A DNA stretch of 64,000 nt. Source: Cellvibrio sp. 79 (GTDB lineage Bacteria; Pseudomonadota; Gammaproteobacteria; Pseudomonadales; Cellvibrionaceae). This document shows, piece by piece, positions 8,670 to 18,315 of this stretch (position 1 is the first letter of the stretch; the number at the start of each line of letters is the position of its first letter). Under the pieces are notes generated by a model. It did no database searches. It was not told where the DNA came from and was given only the letters and a program-made list of their open reading frames with translations. The position numbers were made by a program, and so were the translations under genes. The stretch is taken from the NCBI GenBank assembly GCA_003056245.1, contig MVDH01000001.1:2165757-2229756 (forward strand), read 5' to 3'.

Positions 8670-9032
8670 ATGGATTACTCGATTGCCAATATTCTTATTG
8701 CCCTGATCGCACTTTTGCATGTGTATATATTGGTGCTGGAAATGTTCCTGTGGGAAAAGCCCGCCGGTTTGCGTGCATTTCGTAACACTCCAGAGAAAGC
8801 AGCGATGACGCGTGTATTAGCTGCTAATCAAGGGCTTTATAACGGTTTCCTCGCTGCCGGTTTAATATGGGGGTTGTGGCTCGGAGAAGCCGGCAAAGCG
8901 ATTGAATTATTTTTTCTAATATGTGTAGCGGTTGCTGGAATTTTTGGTGCAGCTACAGCAGCAAAGAAAATTCTTTATATTCAAACAGTACCCGCCGTGA
9001 TTGCTATTATTTGCTTATGGCTAAAATTATAA
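8670..9032 (+). CDS. DUF1304 family membrane protein
   Basis: A 120-residue protein with four transmembrane helices. The start at ATG 8670 follows a GGAG site; a TTG at 8658 is less likely. The family pattern is clear: HVYILVLEMFLWEKP, then AANQGLYNGFLAAGLIWG, then the C-terminal TVPAVIAI. DUF1304 proteins are small inner-membrane proteins of unknown function. Likely translated from the same message as the TMEM220 gene upstream. Confidence 0.88.
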   Translation: MDYSIANILIALIALLHVYILVLEMFLWEKPAGLRAFRNTPEKAAMTRVLAANQGLYNGFLAAGLIWGLWLGEAGKAIELFFLICVAVAGIFGAATAAKKILYIQTVPAVIAIICLWLKL

Positions 9033-9268
9033 ATTCGAAAATGACGGTACGATTAGAGACTTCACTCTTAAAATGAGGAGGCTATAAATCATTTGGAATT
9101 TAGGGCGAGATTGCTTATATCTATTATTCACATAGCAAAGCAGTACTATAAACACGTTATTTTTATTTTTAATCTTTATAAACGAAAGAAAAAGTACACA
9201 AAAGGTGTCGCTGTATTACATACACCGGCACCATTTGGTTTGGTTGATCTTCTAGATGCCGACCGGCT

Positions 9269-9418
9269 CTACCCAGGGTAAAAATGCACTATAAATGCGA
9301 ACGGAATAAATAGCGCAGATAGAAGGATTAAAACTGTCAACACGCTCTCTGCCATACCATCTTTTTGAGAATTAGCATGGGCAAGTTCATGAAGGTCATG
9401 GTGAGCTTCGGTTTTCAT
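9269..9418 (-). CDS. Small single-span membrane protein
   Basis: A 49-residue protein beginning MKTEAHHDLHELAHANSQK and ending in one hydrophobic helix (about residues 22-46). The ATG at 9418 has AGGA at suitable spacing, which favours it over the in-frame start at 9451. It is polar and His-rich at the N-terminus. No family recognised. The short length keeps the call tentative, but the membrane helix and ribosome site support a real gene. Confidence 0.45.
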   Translation of the reverse strand: MKTEAHHDLHELAHANSQKDGMAESVLTVLILLSALFIPFAFIVHFYPG

Positions 9419-9451
9419 ATCATCGATCCTACAGTCAAAATTGACGTGCAT

Positions 9452-9869
9452 GCATACTGGACGAACTACCCAATATTTTTCCAGACCAACTAAACCCAGT
9501 CCTTCACTAACAGATTAGCAAACTGCCATCGGCGAAGCATTGACTTCTATAGACTTAATTTATATTAAAAGCGGCGCCAAAAGAAAGATCGGGCCCAAGC
9601 TTTTTCCAATCGATCAAAACGCTATTAATTTCCTCAAATAAAAAACAAAGCGGCATCACATTGTGAACCATGCAGCAAATTACTCATTAGATCTAAATAA
9701 ATGTCGTGCAAATAATTTTCTTTCTATTGTCGAATGAAAACCGCAAGTTAAGCTGTTTACATGCTTTTTTTAAATAAAAGCAGTGTCGTTATACCCGAAA
9801 CAAAAATGCAAATAAAAAAAACACGAACAACAAAAAAACACAGGTCAAATTATTAACAGGGGACACACA
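9452..9869. other. Noncoding gap
   Basis: AT-rich, about 420 bp. I see no coding frame with protein-like character and no strong hairpin. Its right end must carry the promoter for the acetyltransferase gene; the last 100 bp are runs of A with little distinguishing structure. Confidence 0.5.
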
Positions 9870-10412
9870 GTGATTAAAAATAGTTACGTACAATTAATAA
9901 GAAAAGAAGATCTGAATACTGATGTCTGCGTTTCCATGATGATTAGTATGTACTTCGGAATTGAAATGCAATCCGCGCTCCAATGGTCCAACGAACACCG
10001 CTACACCGAATTAATCAAAGCCCAGGTGATGATCGATCAGGGCAAATCTGAAATGCTCCTCGCCAAACTCTACACTGGCACCCCCATCGGCATGATTATT
10101 TACACTGAAGCGGACGACAGCCCTGTACGTCGCATCGATGCACTTATTGTTAGCCGTCGTTTTCGGGGTAATGGTATTGGAAAGATGCTATTGCGCGCCG
10201 CCAAAGGGGATATGGATCTCCATACATTTGCCCCCGCTACTGCTGTTGATTGGTATTTGAAGCACGGGTTCCGGGTTCTGGAGAAGCAGGCTAATGGCAC
10301 CATTGAAATGACGACTATTTCCAACCCTATCGATTTACACCTGAACTACCCGCTACCGGTATTTGACCAAGTGGATTTGCAGATACTGCACAATTTCAAA
10401 CAGCTTCAATAA
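9870..10412 (+). CDS. GNAT family N-acetyltransferase
   Basis: A 180-residue protein starting at GTG 9870, with AGGGGA upstream. The acetyl-CoA loop motif is present as VSRRFRGNGIGKMLLRAAKG, the V-x-x-x-x-R/Q-G-x-G/A signature of motif A. The preceding strand contains IDALIV, and the C-terminal half has the AVDWYLKHGFRV segment typical of motif B. It transfers an acetyl group from acetyl-CoA to an unknown amine. It is convergent with ypfJ, whose stop lies 8 bp away. Confidence 0.85.
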   Translation: MIKNSYVQLIRKEDLNTDVCVSMMISMYFGIEMQSALQWSNEHRYTELIKAQVMIDQGKSEMLLAKLYTGTPIGMIIYTEADDSPVRRIDALIVSRRFRGNGIGKMLLRAAKGDMDLHTFAPATAVDWYLKHGFRVLEKQANGTIEMTTISNPIDLHLNYPLPVFDQVDLQILHNFKQLQ

Positions 10413-10420
10413 CATTAAGA

Positions 10421-11320
10421 TCATTCATCTCCGGCCGAGCCTGCAAACGTATTGCAGGCTTTTACATCGCCGGTTTCCATCCCGCGTTTAAACCATTCCA
10501 TACGCTGCTTTGATGTGCCATGCGTGAATGCCTCCGGGCGAATGCGCCCTTGGGCTTGCTCCTGCAAATGATCATCACCGATAGCAGAAGCCGCATTCAA
10601 TGCTTCTTCCAAATCGCCATCTTCAATCATGCGAAAATCTTTATTCGCGTAATGTCCCCAAATACCTGCAAAACAATCTGCTTGTAGCTCCTGCTTTACC
10701 GATAAACGATTGACCGCCGCTTGATCCTTGCCTTGTTGCAATTGATTCACTTTGGCAGCAACGCCCAGTAGATTTTGCACATGGTGCCCTACTTCATGGG
10801 CAATAACATAAGCTTGTGCAAAATCGCCGGGGGCACCCAATTTATTTTTCATGTCCTGGTAGAAAGATAAATCAATATAAAGTTTGTTATCGCCAGGGCA
10901 ATAAAACGGACCCATTGCTGACTGCGCAAAACCGCAAGCGGAGGAAACACTATTGCGAAATAAAACCAGTTTTGGCTTTTGATATTGACGGCCCATTTGC
11001 TGGAATAATGTTGTCCATATATCTTCGGTATTGGCGAGCACTACTGATACAAAATCCACCAGCGCTTTATCCTCTGCCGATACTTGCTGCATTGATGTTT
11101 TATCTACCGGAGGCGCAGCCAGGTTCAGCACATCAATGCCTATTGCGCGCAATCCAAAATACCCCACCACACCGACTACTAATAACCCGCGCCCGAATTT
11201 TGTTTGCAATAAAAAAGGGATAAAACGCAATAGCAATCCCAAACCTGCACCTGCGCCCGCTGCTGAATAATTGCGTCTATCTTCAATATTGTCGCTACGG
11301 CGACCACCTTTCCAATCCAT
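10421..11320 (-). CDS. ypfJ: YpfJ-type neutral zinc metallopeptidase
   Basis: A 299-residue protein of the YpfJ/KPN_02809 family (neutral zinc metallopeptidase). The N-terminus MDWKGGRRSDNIEDRR is characteristic. One membrane helix follows (about residues 44-62). The zinc site is AHEVGHHVQN, and the downstream acidic motif ELQADCFAGIWGHYA supplies the third ligand. The C-terminal FTHGTSKQRMEWFKRG segment is also a family mark. Located in the inner membrane with a periplasmic catalytic domain; substrate unknown. moeA lies upstream on the same strand, 33 bp away. Confidence 0.93.
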   Translation of the reverse strand: MDWKGGRRSDNIEDRRNYSAAGAGAGLGLLLRFIPFLLQTKFGRGLLVVGVVGYFGLRAIGIDVLNLAAPPVDKTSMQQVSAEDKALVDFVSVVLANTEDIWTTLFQQMGRQYQKPKLVLFRNSVSSACGFAQSAMGPFYCPGDNKLYIDLSFYQDMKNKLGAPGDFAQAYVIAHEVGHHVQNLLGVAAKVNQLQQGKDQAAVNRLSVKQELQADCFAGIWGHYANKDFRMIEDGDLEEALNAASAIGDDHLQEQAQGRIRPEAFTHGTSKQRMEWFKRGMETGDVKACNTFAGSAGDE

Positions 11321-11353
11321 AACCCTGGCCCTTTATGGTAATTGCACTATTCA

Positions 11354-12601
11354 TTAGCGAATAAAGCGATCAAACAACACCACATCCACTATTTCACCTT
11401 CTGTCACAGTGCCGCGCTCAGCGGCCAGGCGAATATAACAATTCGCCTTACCCATGCCACTCAGCACACCGGAACTTTGCAAGCCTGCACTGCTAACAGA
11501 ATTAACACCATTGCTCGCTGAAAAAATGCCGCGCTGGAAATCCATCCGCCCCGGCTGCTTTTTTAGCGTTTTAATTGCGACGGCTTTAATCACTAAAGGT
11601 TCAGCAGGAATTTCGCCAGCCAGATAACGCAGTGCCGGTACTACTAATTGATGATAAGTCACCGCTGTTGAAACCGGGTTACCCGGCAACCCGCAAAACC
11701 AGCAATCGGTTGCGCGCGCCTGTGCGTTTTTTCCCAATAAACCAAACGCAAATGGCTTGCCCGGTTTCATTGCGATTTTCCAGAAATTAATTTCGCCCAG
11801 CTCTGCCAGAATATCTTTGGTGTAATCCGCATCACCCACCGACACACCACCCGTCGATATCACCATGTCAGCAAATTGTTGCGCCGCCAAAAACGCGGCG
11901 CGAAGCGAATCCGGATTATCCGGCACTACACCAAGATCAAGCACATCGACAGGCAAGCGTTTTAATAACGCATACAGTAGCGGTCGATTGCTGTCGTAAA
12001 TTTTGCCGGTTTGATGGGGCGCACCCGGCATAAGCAATTCATCGCCGGTGGTGAGCAAGGCAATTTTGATGCGTTGAAAAACATTAACCTGATGAATACC
12101 TAATGAAGCGAGTAAACCTATATCCAATGCCGTGAGCAAATGGCCTTTGGATAACACCAATGATTCCTGTGCGATATCCTCGCCGGCACGGCGAATATTT
12201 TCGCCACTATCAGGGCGGGTATTGATAAGGATTTTATTTTCGTGCCGGGTAACATTTTCCTGCATTACAACAGTATCAGCACCAGCCGGCACCAAACCGC
12301 CAGTCATAATCCTTACCGCTTGCCCGGCCGCAATCGCACCAGAAAAAGGGTGACCGGCAAATGCCTCACCAATGACAATTAATTCTTCGTGCACATCACT
12401 GTGGCGTAAGGCATACCCGTCCATCGCGGAGTTATCACCACCTGGAACATTGATGGGCGCAATAACATTTTCGGCAAGTACGCGGTCAAGGCAGTCCATT
12501 AGCGATACATTTTCGGTTGCTGTTATTGGTTTTAGCGCAGCGAGAATACGGGCAATTGCTTCGTTTACTGGCAGCAAACCGGGTTGAACACATGCATCCA
12601 T
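11354..12601 (-). CDS. moeA: Molybdopterin molybdenumtransferase MoeA
   Basis: A 415-residue MoeA. The family segments are all visible: DNSAMDGYA near the N-terminus, IMTGGLVPAGADTVV, TTGDELL, DSNRPLL, STGGVSVGDADYTKDIL and LPGNPVSTAVTYHQLVVPALR. MoeA inserts molybdate into adenylylated molybdopterin made by MogA or MoaB, finishing the molybdenum cofactor. Length is normal. The start ATG at 12601 has AGGGG upstream. Other cofactor genes are not in the window. It shares its strand with the lpxL-type gene upstream and ypfJ downstream. Confidence 0.95.
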   Translation of the reverse strand: MDACVQPGLLPVNEAIARILAALKPITATENVSLMDCLDRVLAENVIAPINVPGGDNSAMDGYALRHSDVHEELIVIGEAFAGHPFSGAIAAGQAVRIMTGGLVPAGADTVVMQENVTRHENKILINTRPDSGENIRRAGEDIAQESLVLSKGHLLTALDIGLLASLGIHQVNVFQRIKIALLTTGDELLMPGAPHQTGKIYDSNRPLLYALLKRLPVDVLDLGVVPDNPDSLRAAFLAAQQFADMVISTGGVSVGDADYTKDILAELGEINFWKIAMKPGKPFAFGLLGKNAQARATDCWFCGLPGNPVSTAVTYHQLVVPALRYLAGEIPAEPLVIKAVAIKTLKKQPGRMDFQRGIFSASNGVNSVSSAGLQSSGVLSGMGKANCYIRLAAERGTVTEGEIVDVVLFDRFIR

Positions 12602-12656
12602 CGTTAACTGCCCCTGGATTTTAAATCGTTAGTATTCGAAGTCTCCCGCAAAAAAA

Positions 12657-13613
12657 TTAAACCTGCGGACGCGCTTTACGCTTTTTCTTGGGTGGATAAA
12701 GGCTGGGTTCGCCTTCAGGCCGTGTTTTAAAACGGCGATGTACCCAAAGGTATTGATCCGGCGCCTGGCGCACTGCATCTTCGATAATGTTATTAACGCG
12801 AGTTGCATCGACCAGATCATCGCCACTGGGAAAATTATCCAGCGCTGGCTGGATTTCCAAACGATAGCGCCCTTTAGGCTCGCGAAAACAAAAAAAGGGG
12901 ATCACTGCGCAACCGGACATTTTGGCGATTCGCGAGGTGGCAACCACCGTCGCCGCCTGTACCCCGAAAAATGGTGCAAAGATGCTATGTGCGGGGCCGT
13001 AATCCTGATCCGGCGCATACCAGACGATATGTCCGGCGCGCAGGTTTTTAATCAGTTGGCGAGTATCGCTACGATGGATAGCACCGTCATTCACGCGATT
13101 GCGTGCGGTGGCGATCGCGTAGGACATCAGAGGATTGGGATCAGGGCGATAAAGTACATCAGCCACAATGTGGTAGGCCATGATGCGGCCGCTGATATCG
13201 ATCGTTGTTAAATGGCTGCCGCATAACAAAACCCCCTTCCCTTCCGCCTGGGCTTTCTCGATATGCTCAAGGCCAGTAATGCTGTAGCGATTACGCATCT
13301 TATTCTCTTGCCCCCATAACCCCATGGCGGTTTCGGAAATGCTCAACCCGCAAGACGTAATTACGCCGCGAACCATATCCGCCTGGGCTTTGGCATCCAG
13401 CTCCGGAAAGCACAGGGCAATATTGATTTCCGCATAGCGCTTGCGCGATTTAGCCAGGTGATACAACAAAAAGCCTAAAAAACGTCCTACGACCTGATTC
13501 AAACGGACGGGCAAGCGGGCAATCAGCCAGAAAAAACCTAACGCCAACCAGGTCGGCCAGAAACGGGGTTTCAAAAAACTCCGGTGGAATTGTGGGGATT
13601 TCGATTTATCCAA
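12657..13613 (-). CDS. LpxL/HtrB-type lipid A acyltransferase
   Basis: A 318-residue inner-membrane acyltransferase of the LpxL/LpxM family. An N-terminal membrane anchor (WLALGFFWLIARLPV) is followed by the catalytic HX4D motif as GSHLTTIDISGR. Further family segments are VLYRPDPNPLM, WYAPDQDYG and FAPFFGVQAATV. It transfers an acyl chain from acyl-ACP to a lipid A precursor. No in-frame ATG exists near the N-terminus, so the start is the TTG at 13613, which has an AGAGAG site upstream. Which position it acylates cannot be told here. Confidence 0.9.
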   Translation of the reverse strand: MDKSKSPQFHRSFLKPRFWPTWLALGFFWLIARLPVRLNQVVGRFLGFLLYHLAKSRKRYAEINIALCFPELDAKAQADMVRGVITSCGLSISETAMGLWGQENKMRNRYSITGLEHIEKAQAEGKGVLLCGSHLTTIDISGRIMAYHIVADVLYRPDPNPLMSYAIATARNRVNDGAIHRSDTRQLIKNLRAGHIVWYAPDQDYGPAHSIFAPFFGVQAATVVATSRIAKMSGCAVIPFFCFREPKGRYRLEIQPALDNFPSGDDLVDATRVNNIIEDAVRQAPDQYLWVHRRFKTRPEGEPSLYPPKKKRKARPQV

Positions 13614-13933
13614 GTGGGAAACTCTCTTTTACCAAGGGCGCTGTTACAGAAGGCGCGTTTAAAAAGGACGCTCTATATAAGGACACTTCTATCGCAGATG
13701 TTTCAGAAGCATGTTACGCGCCAATCCAGCAGTGGGTCGGGATTATAGCTTGCGGGGGACATCTACCCAAGAAGTTGGCGCGACTCAATTTATAAGTGCC
13801 CCGTTTATGTTCACTTTACTTGTTGAAACCGGCGGGGCTTGCGCCGCTGTGGCATCATGCAGATAATCAGCAATGATAATAAACTCGCCCCAGGCGATTT
13901 CCTTCGCTCATCCCGCACAACCAAGGTGATTCT
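13614..13933. other. Divergent intergenic region
   Basis: About 320 bp between the acyltransferase gene (minus) and the small membrane protein gene (plus). It must contain both promoters. Short frames here translate to unconvincing sequence. I see no strong operator-like palindrome. Confidence 0.5.
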
Positions 13934-14155
13934 ATGCAACTACAACAAAAATTGGGCTATGGCTTTATCTTCTTTGGCTTGTTACTGGTTGTTGGCCTTT
14001 ATTTTGCCGCTGATGGAGGAGCCTATGTGTTCTCTTCCCTGCTCGGATTAATGGCAATTGTATTTGGTGGATTCCAACTGATGCTCGCCAAACAATTACC
14101 CGCTCGCAGCGAAAAGCACAGCAACAAACAGAAAAGCAAAAAAGCGCGCAAATAA
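13934..14155 (+). CDS. Small two-helix membrane protein
   Basis: A 73-residue protein with two transmembrane helices (about residues 8-27 and 32-50) and a strongly basic C-terminal tail rich in Lys. The ATG at 13934 is preceded by AAGGTGA. The tail suggests a cytoplasmic nucleic-acid- or membrane-surface-facing end, but no family is recognised. A perfect terminator follows at 14192-14221. Confidence 0.65.
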   Translation: MQLQQKLGYGFIFFGLLLVVGLYFAADGGAYVFSSLLGLMAIVFGGFQLMLAKQLPARSEKHSNKQKSKKARK

Positions 14156-14191
14156 TTCTGCTGAGAATCAATACAATTAGTTAGTACACAT

Positions 14192-14221
14192 AAAAACGCG
14201 CGCAGAATGCCGCGCGTTTTT
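14192..14221. terminator. Bidirectional terminator
   Basis: Perfect 11-bp stem (aaaaacgcgcg paired with cgcgcgttttt) with an 8-nt loop. A/T tracts on both sides serve both the small membrane gene ending at 14155 and the cyclase gene, whose stop codon at 14220-14222 overlaps the stem. Confidence 0.85.
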
Positions 14222-15662
14222 ATTCGTCCGCTATCGCCAATTGGTTGCGCCCGCGGTCTTTGGCAAGGTACAACGCTTTATCTGCTCGTGTTATCCAATC
14301 CCCTGCCGACTCATCCACGCGCAACTCAGCAACACCAAGGCTAATTGTTACTGCATTTTTCAACCCGAAATCAGCAGCATAAATTGCAAGACGCAATTTT
14401 TCCGCCACGCTGGCCGCTGCGACCAAATGAATTTGCGGCAGCAAGATTAAAAACTCTTCACCGCCCCACCGCCCGAGTGAATCTGACTGGCGCAAACTGG
14501 TGGTCAGGATTGCACTAACCTGCTGCAACACTTTATCGCCCACCGGATGACCGTAATTGTCATTAACCGCTTTGAAATGATCAATGTCGAGAATGATAAT
14601 CGACATAGGCTGATGATAGCGCTGGGCACGTTCGACTTCATCGTGCACCAGGGTTTCCATTTGCCGGCGATTAAAGGCGCGTGTCAGTGAATCGGTAATT
14701 GCCAACACATGCGCGGCAGCGAGTGCGTCCTGTAATGCTTGTGTCCGCTCACCAACACGCGCCTCCAGGTGGGTTTGATAATCGTGGCTATCTTCCAGAA
14801 TAATTCCCATCAGTAACATCGGCGTACCGAGCGCAAGCATAATGAGAGCCCAACGGCTGAATGCGCCAACCCCCTCACCCATGTGCAAGGGATCTTGCCC
14901 AAGGGCAACCATCATTACCACGCAACAGCCGGCAATAAACATTGCCAATGCAGCGCCGACAAAACGCAAACGAATAATAATTACCGCCACCAATGGAAAT
15001 AATAATGCCGCGAGTGAAGGCTCTATGCTTGCCAACAGCAATGGAATTGGTACAGCAAGAGCACTCAATATGAGCGGATAATTTATTAAATCACCGCGTG
15101 TGCGCCGCACGGCCAACCATAAGGGAACCACTAAAAATAACCCCTGCAAATCTGCAAGCGCCATCATTGCAAAACGCGTTATAAATTCGGCAGGCTCAAT
15201 TAAACCCAGCAGCAAATGCAGGTTAGCCATCAATAAAATACTGAAGGTTACCGCCGCTACAATAGCCATTAAAAACCGTTGAAATCCCAACCGGCTCAGC
15301 CGCGGTTCACGGTCCAACCGCCATAAGCGCCAGGCCAGAAAACTTTGGAGTGCATCCAGTAAAGGACTAAAAATAATAAGCAGTACGGTAACTACCGCAC
15401 CATTCTCTGGTAATTGCCGTAATGCATAAGGACTATTTGCCAACAACGAAGCCAGCAGCACCAATAAAAATGCTCGCCTGCCAAACAGGCAAAACATAAT
15501 CAGGCCGATACCGGAAGGCAGCCAGACCTGCGCAAAAAAAGTACCGGGGAAAGCGGCAAAAGAAATCCCCATATGACCGAGCAGGACGTAAAGCAGAATC
15601 AATACCGCAGCCTTCTGCCAACTTAATGTCAGCCAGCCAGCGTTCAAGAAAATACCTGACAC
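14220..15662 (-). CDS. MASE1-GGDEF diguanylate cyclase
   Basis: About 480 residues. The N-terminal half (to about 290) is a MASE1 sensor with about eight membrane helices and the LPSGIGLIMFCLFGRRAF segment. A linker containing DSHDYQTHLEARVGERTQAL leads to a GGDEF domain with DSLTRAFNRR, ILDIDHFKAVND and the active site RWGGEEFLILLP. The intact GGEEF indicates cyclic di-GMP synthesis. I chose GTG 15662 because GGAG lies 8 nt upstream and the sequence before it has no family character; the frame remains open to a TTG at 15800. An HD-GYP gene 3 kb away could degrade the same messenger. Confidence 0.88.
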   Translation of the reverse strand: MSGIFLNAGWLTLSWQKAAVLILLYVLLGHMGISFAAFPGTFFAQVWLPSGIGLIMFCLFGRRAFLLVLLASLLANSPYALRQLPENGAVVTVLLIIFSPLLDALQSFLAWRLWRLDREPRLSRLGFQRFLMAIVAAVTFSILLMANLHLLLGLIEPAEFITRFAMMALADLQGLFLVVPLWLAVRRTRGDLINYPLILSALAVPIPLLLASIEPSLAALLFPLVAVIIIRLRFVGAALAMFIAGCCVVMMVALGQDPLHMGEGVGAFSRWALIMLALGTPMLLMGIILEDSHDYQTHLEARVGERTQALQDALAAAHVLAITDSLTRAFNRRQMETLVHDEVERAQRYHQPMSIIILDIDHFKAVNDNYGHPVGDKVLQQVSAILTTSLRQSDSLGRWGGEEFLILLPQIHLVAAASVAEKLRLAIYAADFGLKNAVTISLGVAELRVDESAGDWITRADKALYLAKDRGRNQLAIADE

Positions 15663-15936
15663 ATTGGAGTCTCCGGGTACGGAAAATATTTTTAATATCA
15701 GGAATCTGTTTAGTATAGCGATGATTGGCGCGAAAAGCTTCGCCTTACATAGATGTTTATTGATGATTACAGCAGCTCTCTCATAAATAGTAGCGCTCAA
15801 TTATTAACTGCATTTTTTTAATGCGTTCATCTATAAAGAGTTACTGTCGAAAATTATTACAGCTCCGGATTGAAATGCTGCTGTCATGTGCGAAGGATAA
15901 AATCCGGTTTGTCACCCGCTATCCCGGCAATAAATT

Positions 15937-17094
15937 ATGGCCAGTACATTACTCCAACTCGCCAAATACGGCCATCAACTGGATGGTATTCTCAATCGTT
16001 ACAAAGCGGCGCTTTATCCGCAGCGCTTTATGGATTATCACCGCTGGCTCAAACAACAAAGCACTGCCATTCCAGATAATCACCCCCTGGTTGTGTTTGA
16101 TTTCCGCGATTCGCGCATTGATGGTCCCCAAGGGCGACGTTTTTATTGCTTGTTTATTTTTTTTATTCGTGCGGGTTTTTATCCCGTTCTGCGCGAAAAC
16201 TATTTTTTCCTGGGCAATATTCAGGATAAATATAAAAAATTATGCTTGCAGGAAAAATTTTCTGTACTGCACCAAACGCAATCTTTACCTGAACATTATG
16301 TATTGGTAACCGACAAATGGTATTCACGCCTCGCGCGCACTGCGACACAAATTATCTCCTTAAATTACCAAACAGATTACTCACCTGACTCCCAATGTTT
16401 TCCCATGCCATTTCCCATGTTCCCACCGGTGTATGCTCATCAGCAAGATTTGCAATTAGCGAGCTATCGCCAACAAGTGCGCCCCTGGAATATATTTTTT
16501 GGTGGCGATGCCGAACCGGATAAATACAATAAAAATTCCATTCGCGATATCTATGCAAAACTTAGCCGCGCACACGTTTTGGACACATTGCGCAACAACC
16601 TCACCCACAATACCTACCGCGAATTAAACAACAATGCCGATCTGGATAAAGCATTGCAGGAAAATATTCGCGGACTGGTAATAATGAATACCCGTCAATG
16701 CAAAGTAGCCCCTATCAATTGGCTTGGCACCCTGGCAAATAGCAATTTTTTTCTCGCGTGCCCCGGTGTGCGCTACCCGATGTCACATAATTTAATTGAA
16801 GCATTGGCTGTGGGTAGTATTCCTATTACCCAATATCCAGAGATGTTCTTCCCCGCACTGGAAGATGGAAAAAATTGCCTGGTATTTAGCAGCGAAACGG
16901 AATTACTGGAAAAAGTTCAGCAAGCGATGGCAATGCCTGCTGAGCAATTAAGCTCCATGCGTTATGCTGCCCAGAACTATTACGATACCTATCTAAAACC
17001 GGGTGCCTGTATCAAACAACTCCTGAATCATCACCCGCATAAAATCAGTCTGCGCTTGCTGCCTTTTTTGAAAGCAGGTGGTGGTTTTGCGTAA
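15937..17094 (+). CDS. Exostosin-like glycosyltransferase
   Basis: A 385-residue soluble protein. Its C-terminal half has a GT-B-like nucleotide-sugar segment, SNFFLACPGVRYPMSHNLIEALAVGSIPI, followed by DGKNCLVFSSETELLEKV, as in exostosin-type (GT47-like) and related glycosyltransferases. The conserved Glu in NLIEALA is where such enzymes contact the donor sugar. The N-terminal half is less conserved. The acceptor and sugar are unknown; a single gene without a polysaccharide cluster suggests decoration of an envelope glycan. Confidence 0.65.
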   Translation: MASTLLQLAKYGHQLDGILNRYKAALYPQRFMDYHRWLKQQSTAIPDNHPLVVFDFRDSRIDGPQGRRFYCLFIFFIRAGFYPVLRENYFFLGNIQDKYKKLCLQEKFSVLHQTQSLPEHYVLVTDKWYSRLARTATQIISLNYQTDYSPDSQCFPMPFPMFPPVYAHQQDLQLASYRQQVRPWNIFFGGDAEPDKYNKNSIRDIYAKLSRAHVLDTLRNNLTHNTYRELNNNADLDKALQENIRGLVIMNTRQCKVAPINWLGTLANSNFFLACPGVRYPMSHNLIEALAVGSIPITQYPEMFFPALEDGKNCLVFSSETELLEKVQQAMAMPAEQLSSMRYAAQNYYDTYLKPGACIKQLLNHHPHKISLRLLPFLKAGGGFA

Positions 17095-17188
17095 TTAGCA
17101 TTTCACTGCGTTAATTAACAAAAGCTTTCGATCTACATTTTTTAAAATCGCTAGACTGGCGACCTCAATCAATAACCAGGAGGTCACC

Positions 17189-17614
17189 ATGCGCATTATT
17201 TTATTATCTGCCCTATTAATAACATCGCTCACAACTGTTGCTGCGGATAATACAACTATAAAACGCCATCAATTAAATGAATGGGAAAAAGACATTGGCT
17301 ATAGCGGTGTTGTAGAAGTCAATAATCAACTCTTTATTTCCGGCGTTGCATGCTCCGGTAAAACGATGGAAGAAGCGGTTAAATATTGCTACACCACTGT
17401 TCAGGACATACTCAAAAAATTTAATACCACCAGTGGCCAGATCATTAAAGAAACGGTTTATACCACTGACATTGACGCGTTAATCAAAGCCATTCCTACC
17501 CGCAAAAGCTTTTTTAACCAGGGCCAATACCCTGCCGCCACCTGGGTACAAATCAGCCGCCTCTATTCCCCTGAAGTTTTATTGGAAGTGGAATTGATTG
17601 TTCAGCGCAAATAG
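17189..17614 (+). CDS. Exported RidA/YjgF-family protein
   Basis: A 141-residue protein of the RidA/YjgF/UK114 superfamily preceded by a signal peptide (MRIILLSALLITSLTTVAA). The ATG has AGGAGG upstream. Family segments include GVVEVNNQLFISGVA, VQDILKKFNTTSGQIIKETVYTTDI and FFNQGQYPAATWVQISRLYSPEVLLEVELI. Cytosolic RidA deaminates enamine and imine intermediates and needs an Arg near the C-terminal RLxxPxxLvEIe segment, here ISRLYSPEVLLEVE. A periplasmic copy may have another role. Confidence 0.85.
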   Translation: MRIILLSALLITSLTTVAADNTTIKRHQLNEWEKDIGYSGVVEVNNQLFISGVACSGKTMEEAVKYCYTTVQDILKKFNTTSGQIIKETVYTTDIDALIKAIPTRKSFFNQGQYPAATWVQISRLYSPEVLLEVELIVQRK

Positions 17615-17731
17615 CGGAAGCTAGGGCTCCGAACCAAGATGGTCATTCACACAATAACCATCTATAACTGACAGCCTGCAATTAGCTCACAATGAATTAA
17701 CAATCCAGCAATAAAACAATGGAGTAACGCA

Positions 17732-18271
17732 ATGAATATTTTAGCGATTGGCGGTAGTTTGCGAAAAAAATCAACCAATATGGGGTTGCTGCGTTATGCA
17801 CAGGCCCAGGCTCCGGCCGGTAGTACGATCACTATCGCCGATTTGTCAGCGGTGCCGTTTTATAATGCTGACCTCACTGAAAAACCGGAAGCCGTAAAGC
17901 AATTACTACAACAACTTGAAGCCGCTGATGCGCTGGTGTTTGGTTGTCCCGAATATAACTACTCAATTGCCCCTGCACTGAAAAATGCGCTCGATTGGGC
18001 CTCGCGTGAACCCGATAATAAATTACTGAGTGGCAAAGCAGTCGCAATTATGGGCGCTGGCGGCGGCATGGGAACATCCCGTGCGCAATACCACTTGCGT
18101 CAGGTGTGTGTGTATTTGAATTTGCATCCGCTTAATAGACCTGAAGTATTTGCCAATGCCTTCACCAATTCATTCGATGCAGATGGCAATCTGGTGGATG
18201 AGAAAATACAAGGCAATATCAAAAGCCAACTGGCCGCATTAGTTGACTGGGCCAATCAACTTAAAAAATAA
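17732..18271 (+). CDS. NAD(P)H-dependent FMN reductase
   Basis: A 179-residue flavodoxin-fold protein. The ATG has GGAG upstream. The phosphate-binding loop for FMN is GGSLRKKSTNMGLLRYA, followed by the central ALVFGCPEYNYSIAPALKNALDW signature of the NADPH-dependent FMN reductase family (chromate or azo reductase-like, ArsH/YieF relatives). GAGGGMGTSRAQYHLRQV completes the fold. It reduces FMN, quinones or xenobiotics using NAD(P)H in the cytoplasm. Single-gene unit ending at a strong terminator. Confidence 0.92.
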   Translation: MNILAIGGSLRKKSTNMGLLRYAQAQAPAGSTITIADLSAVPFYNADLTEKPEAVKQLLQQLEAADALVFGCPEYNYSIAPALKNALDWASREPDNKLLSGKAVAIMGAGGGMGTSRAQYHLRQVCVYLNLHPLNRPEVFANAFTNSFDADGNLVDEKIQGNIKSQLAALVDWANQLKK

Positions 18272-18275
18272 TGTT

Positions 18276-18315
18276 AAAAAGTTATCAGATGATAAAACCC
18301 GTCTGATAACTTTTT
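18276..18315 (+). terminator. Intrinsic terminator after the FMN reductase
   Basis: Perfect 14-bp stem: 18276-18289 pairs with 18302-18315, with a 12-nt loop, and the right arm runs into a T tract. It lies 5 bp after the stop codon. Confidence 0.9.

Noticed and set aside
9093-9281. Plus-strand frame of 62 codons
   Set aside because: Overlaps the small membrane gene on the other strand and reads as Lys/Tyr/Phe-rich low-quality protein with no ribosome site.
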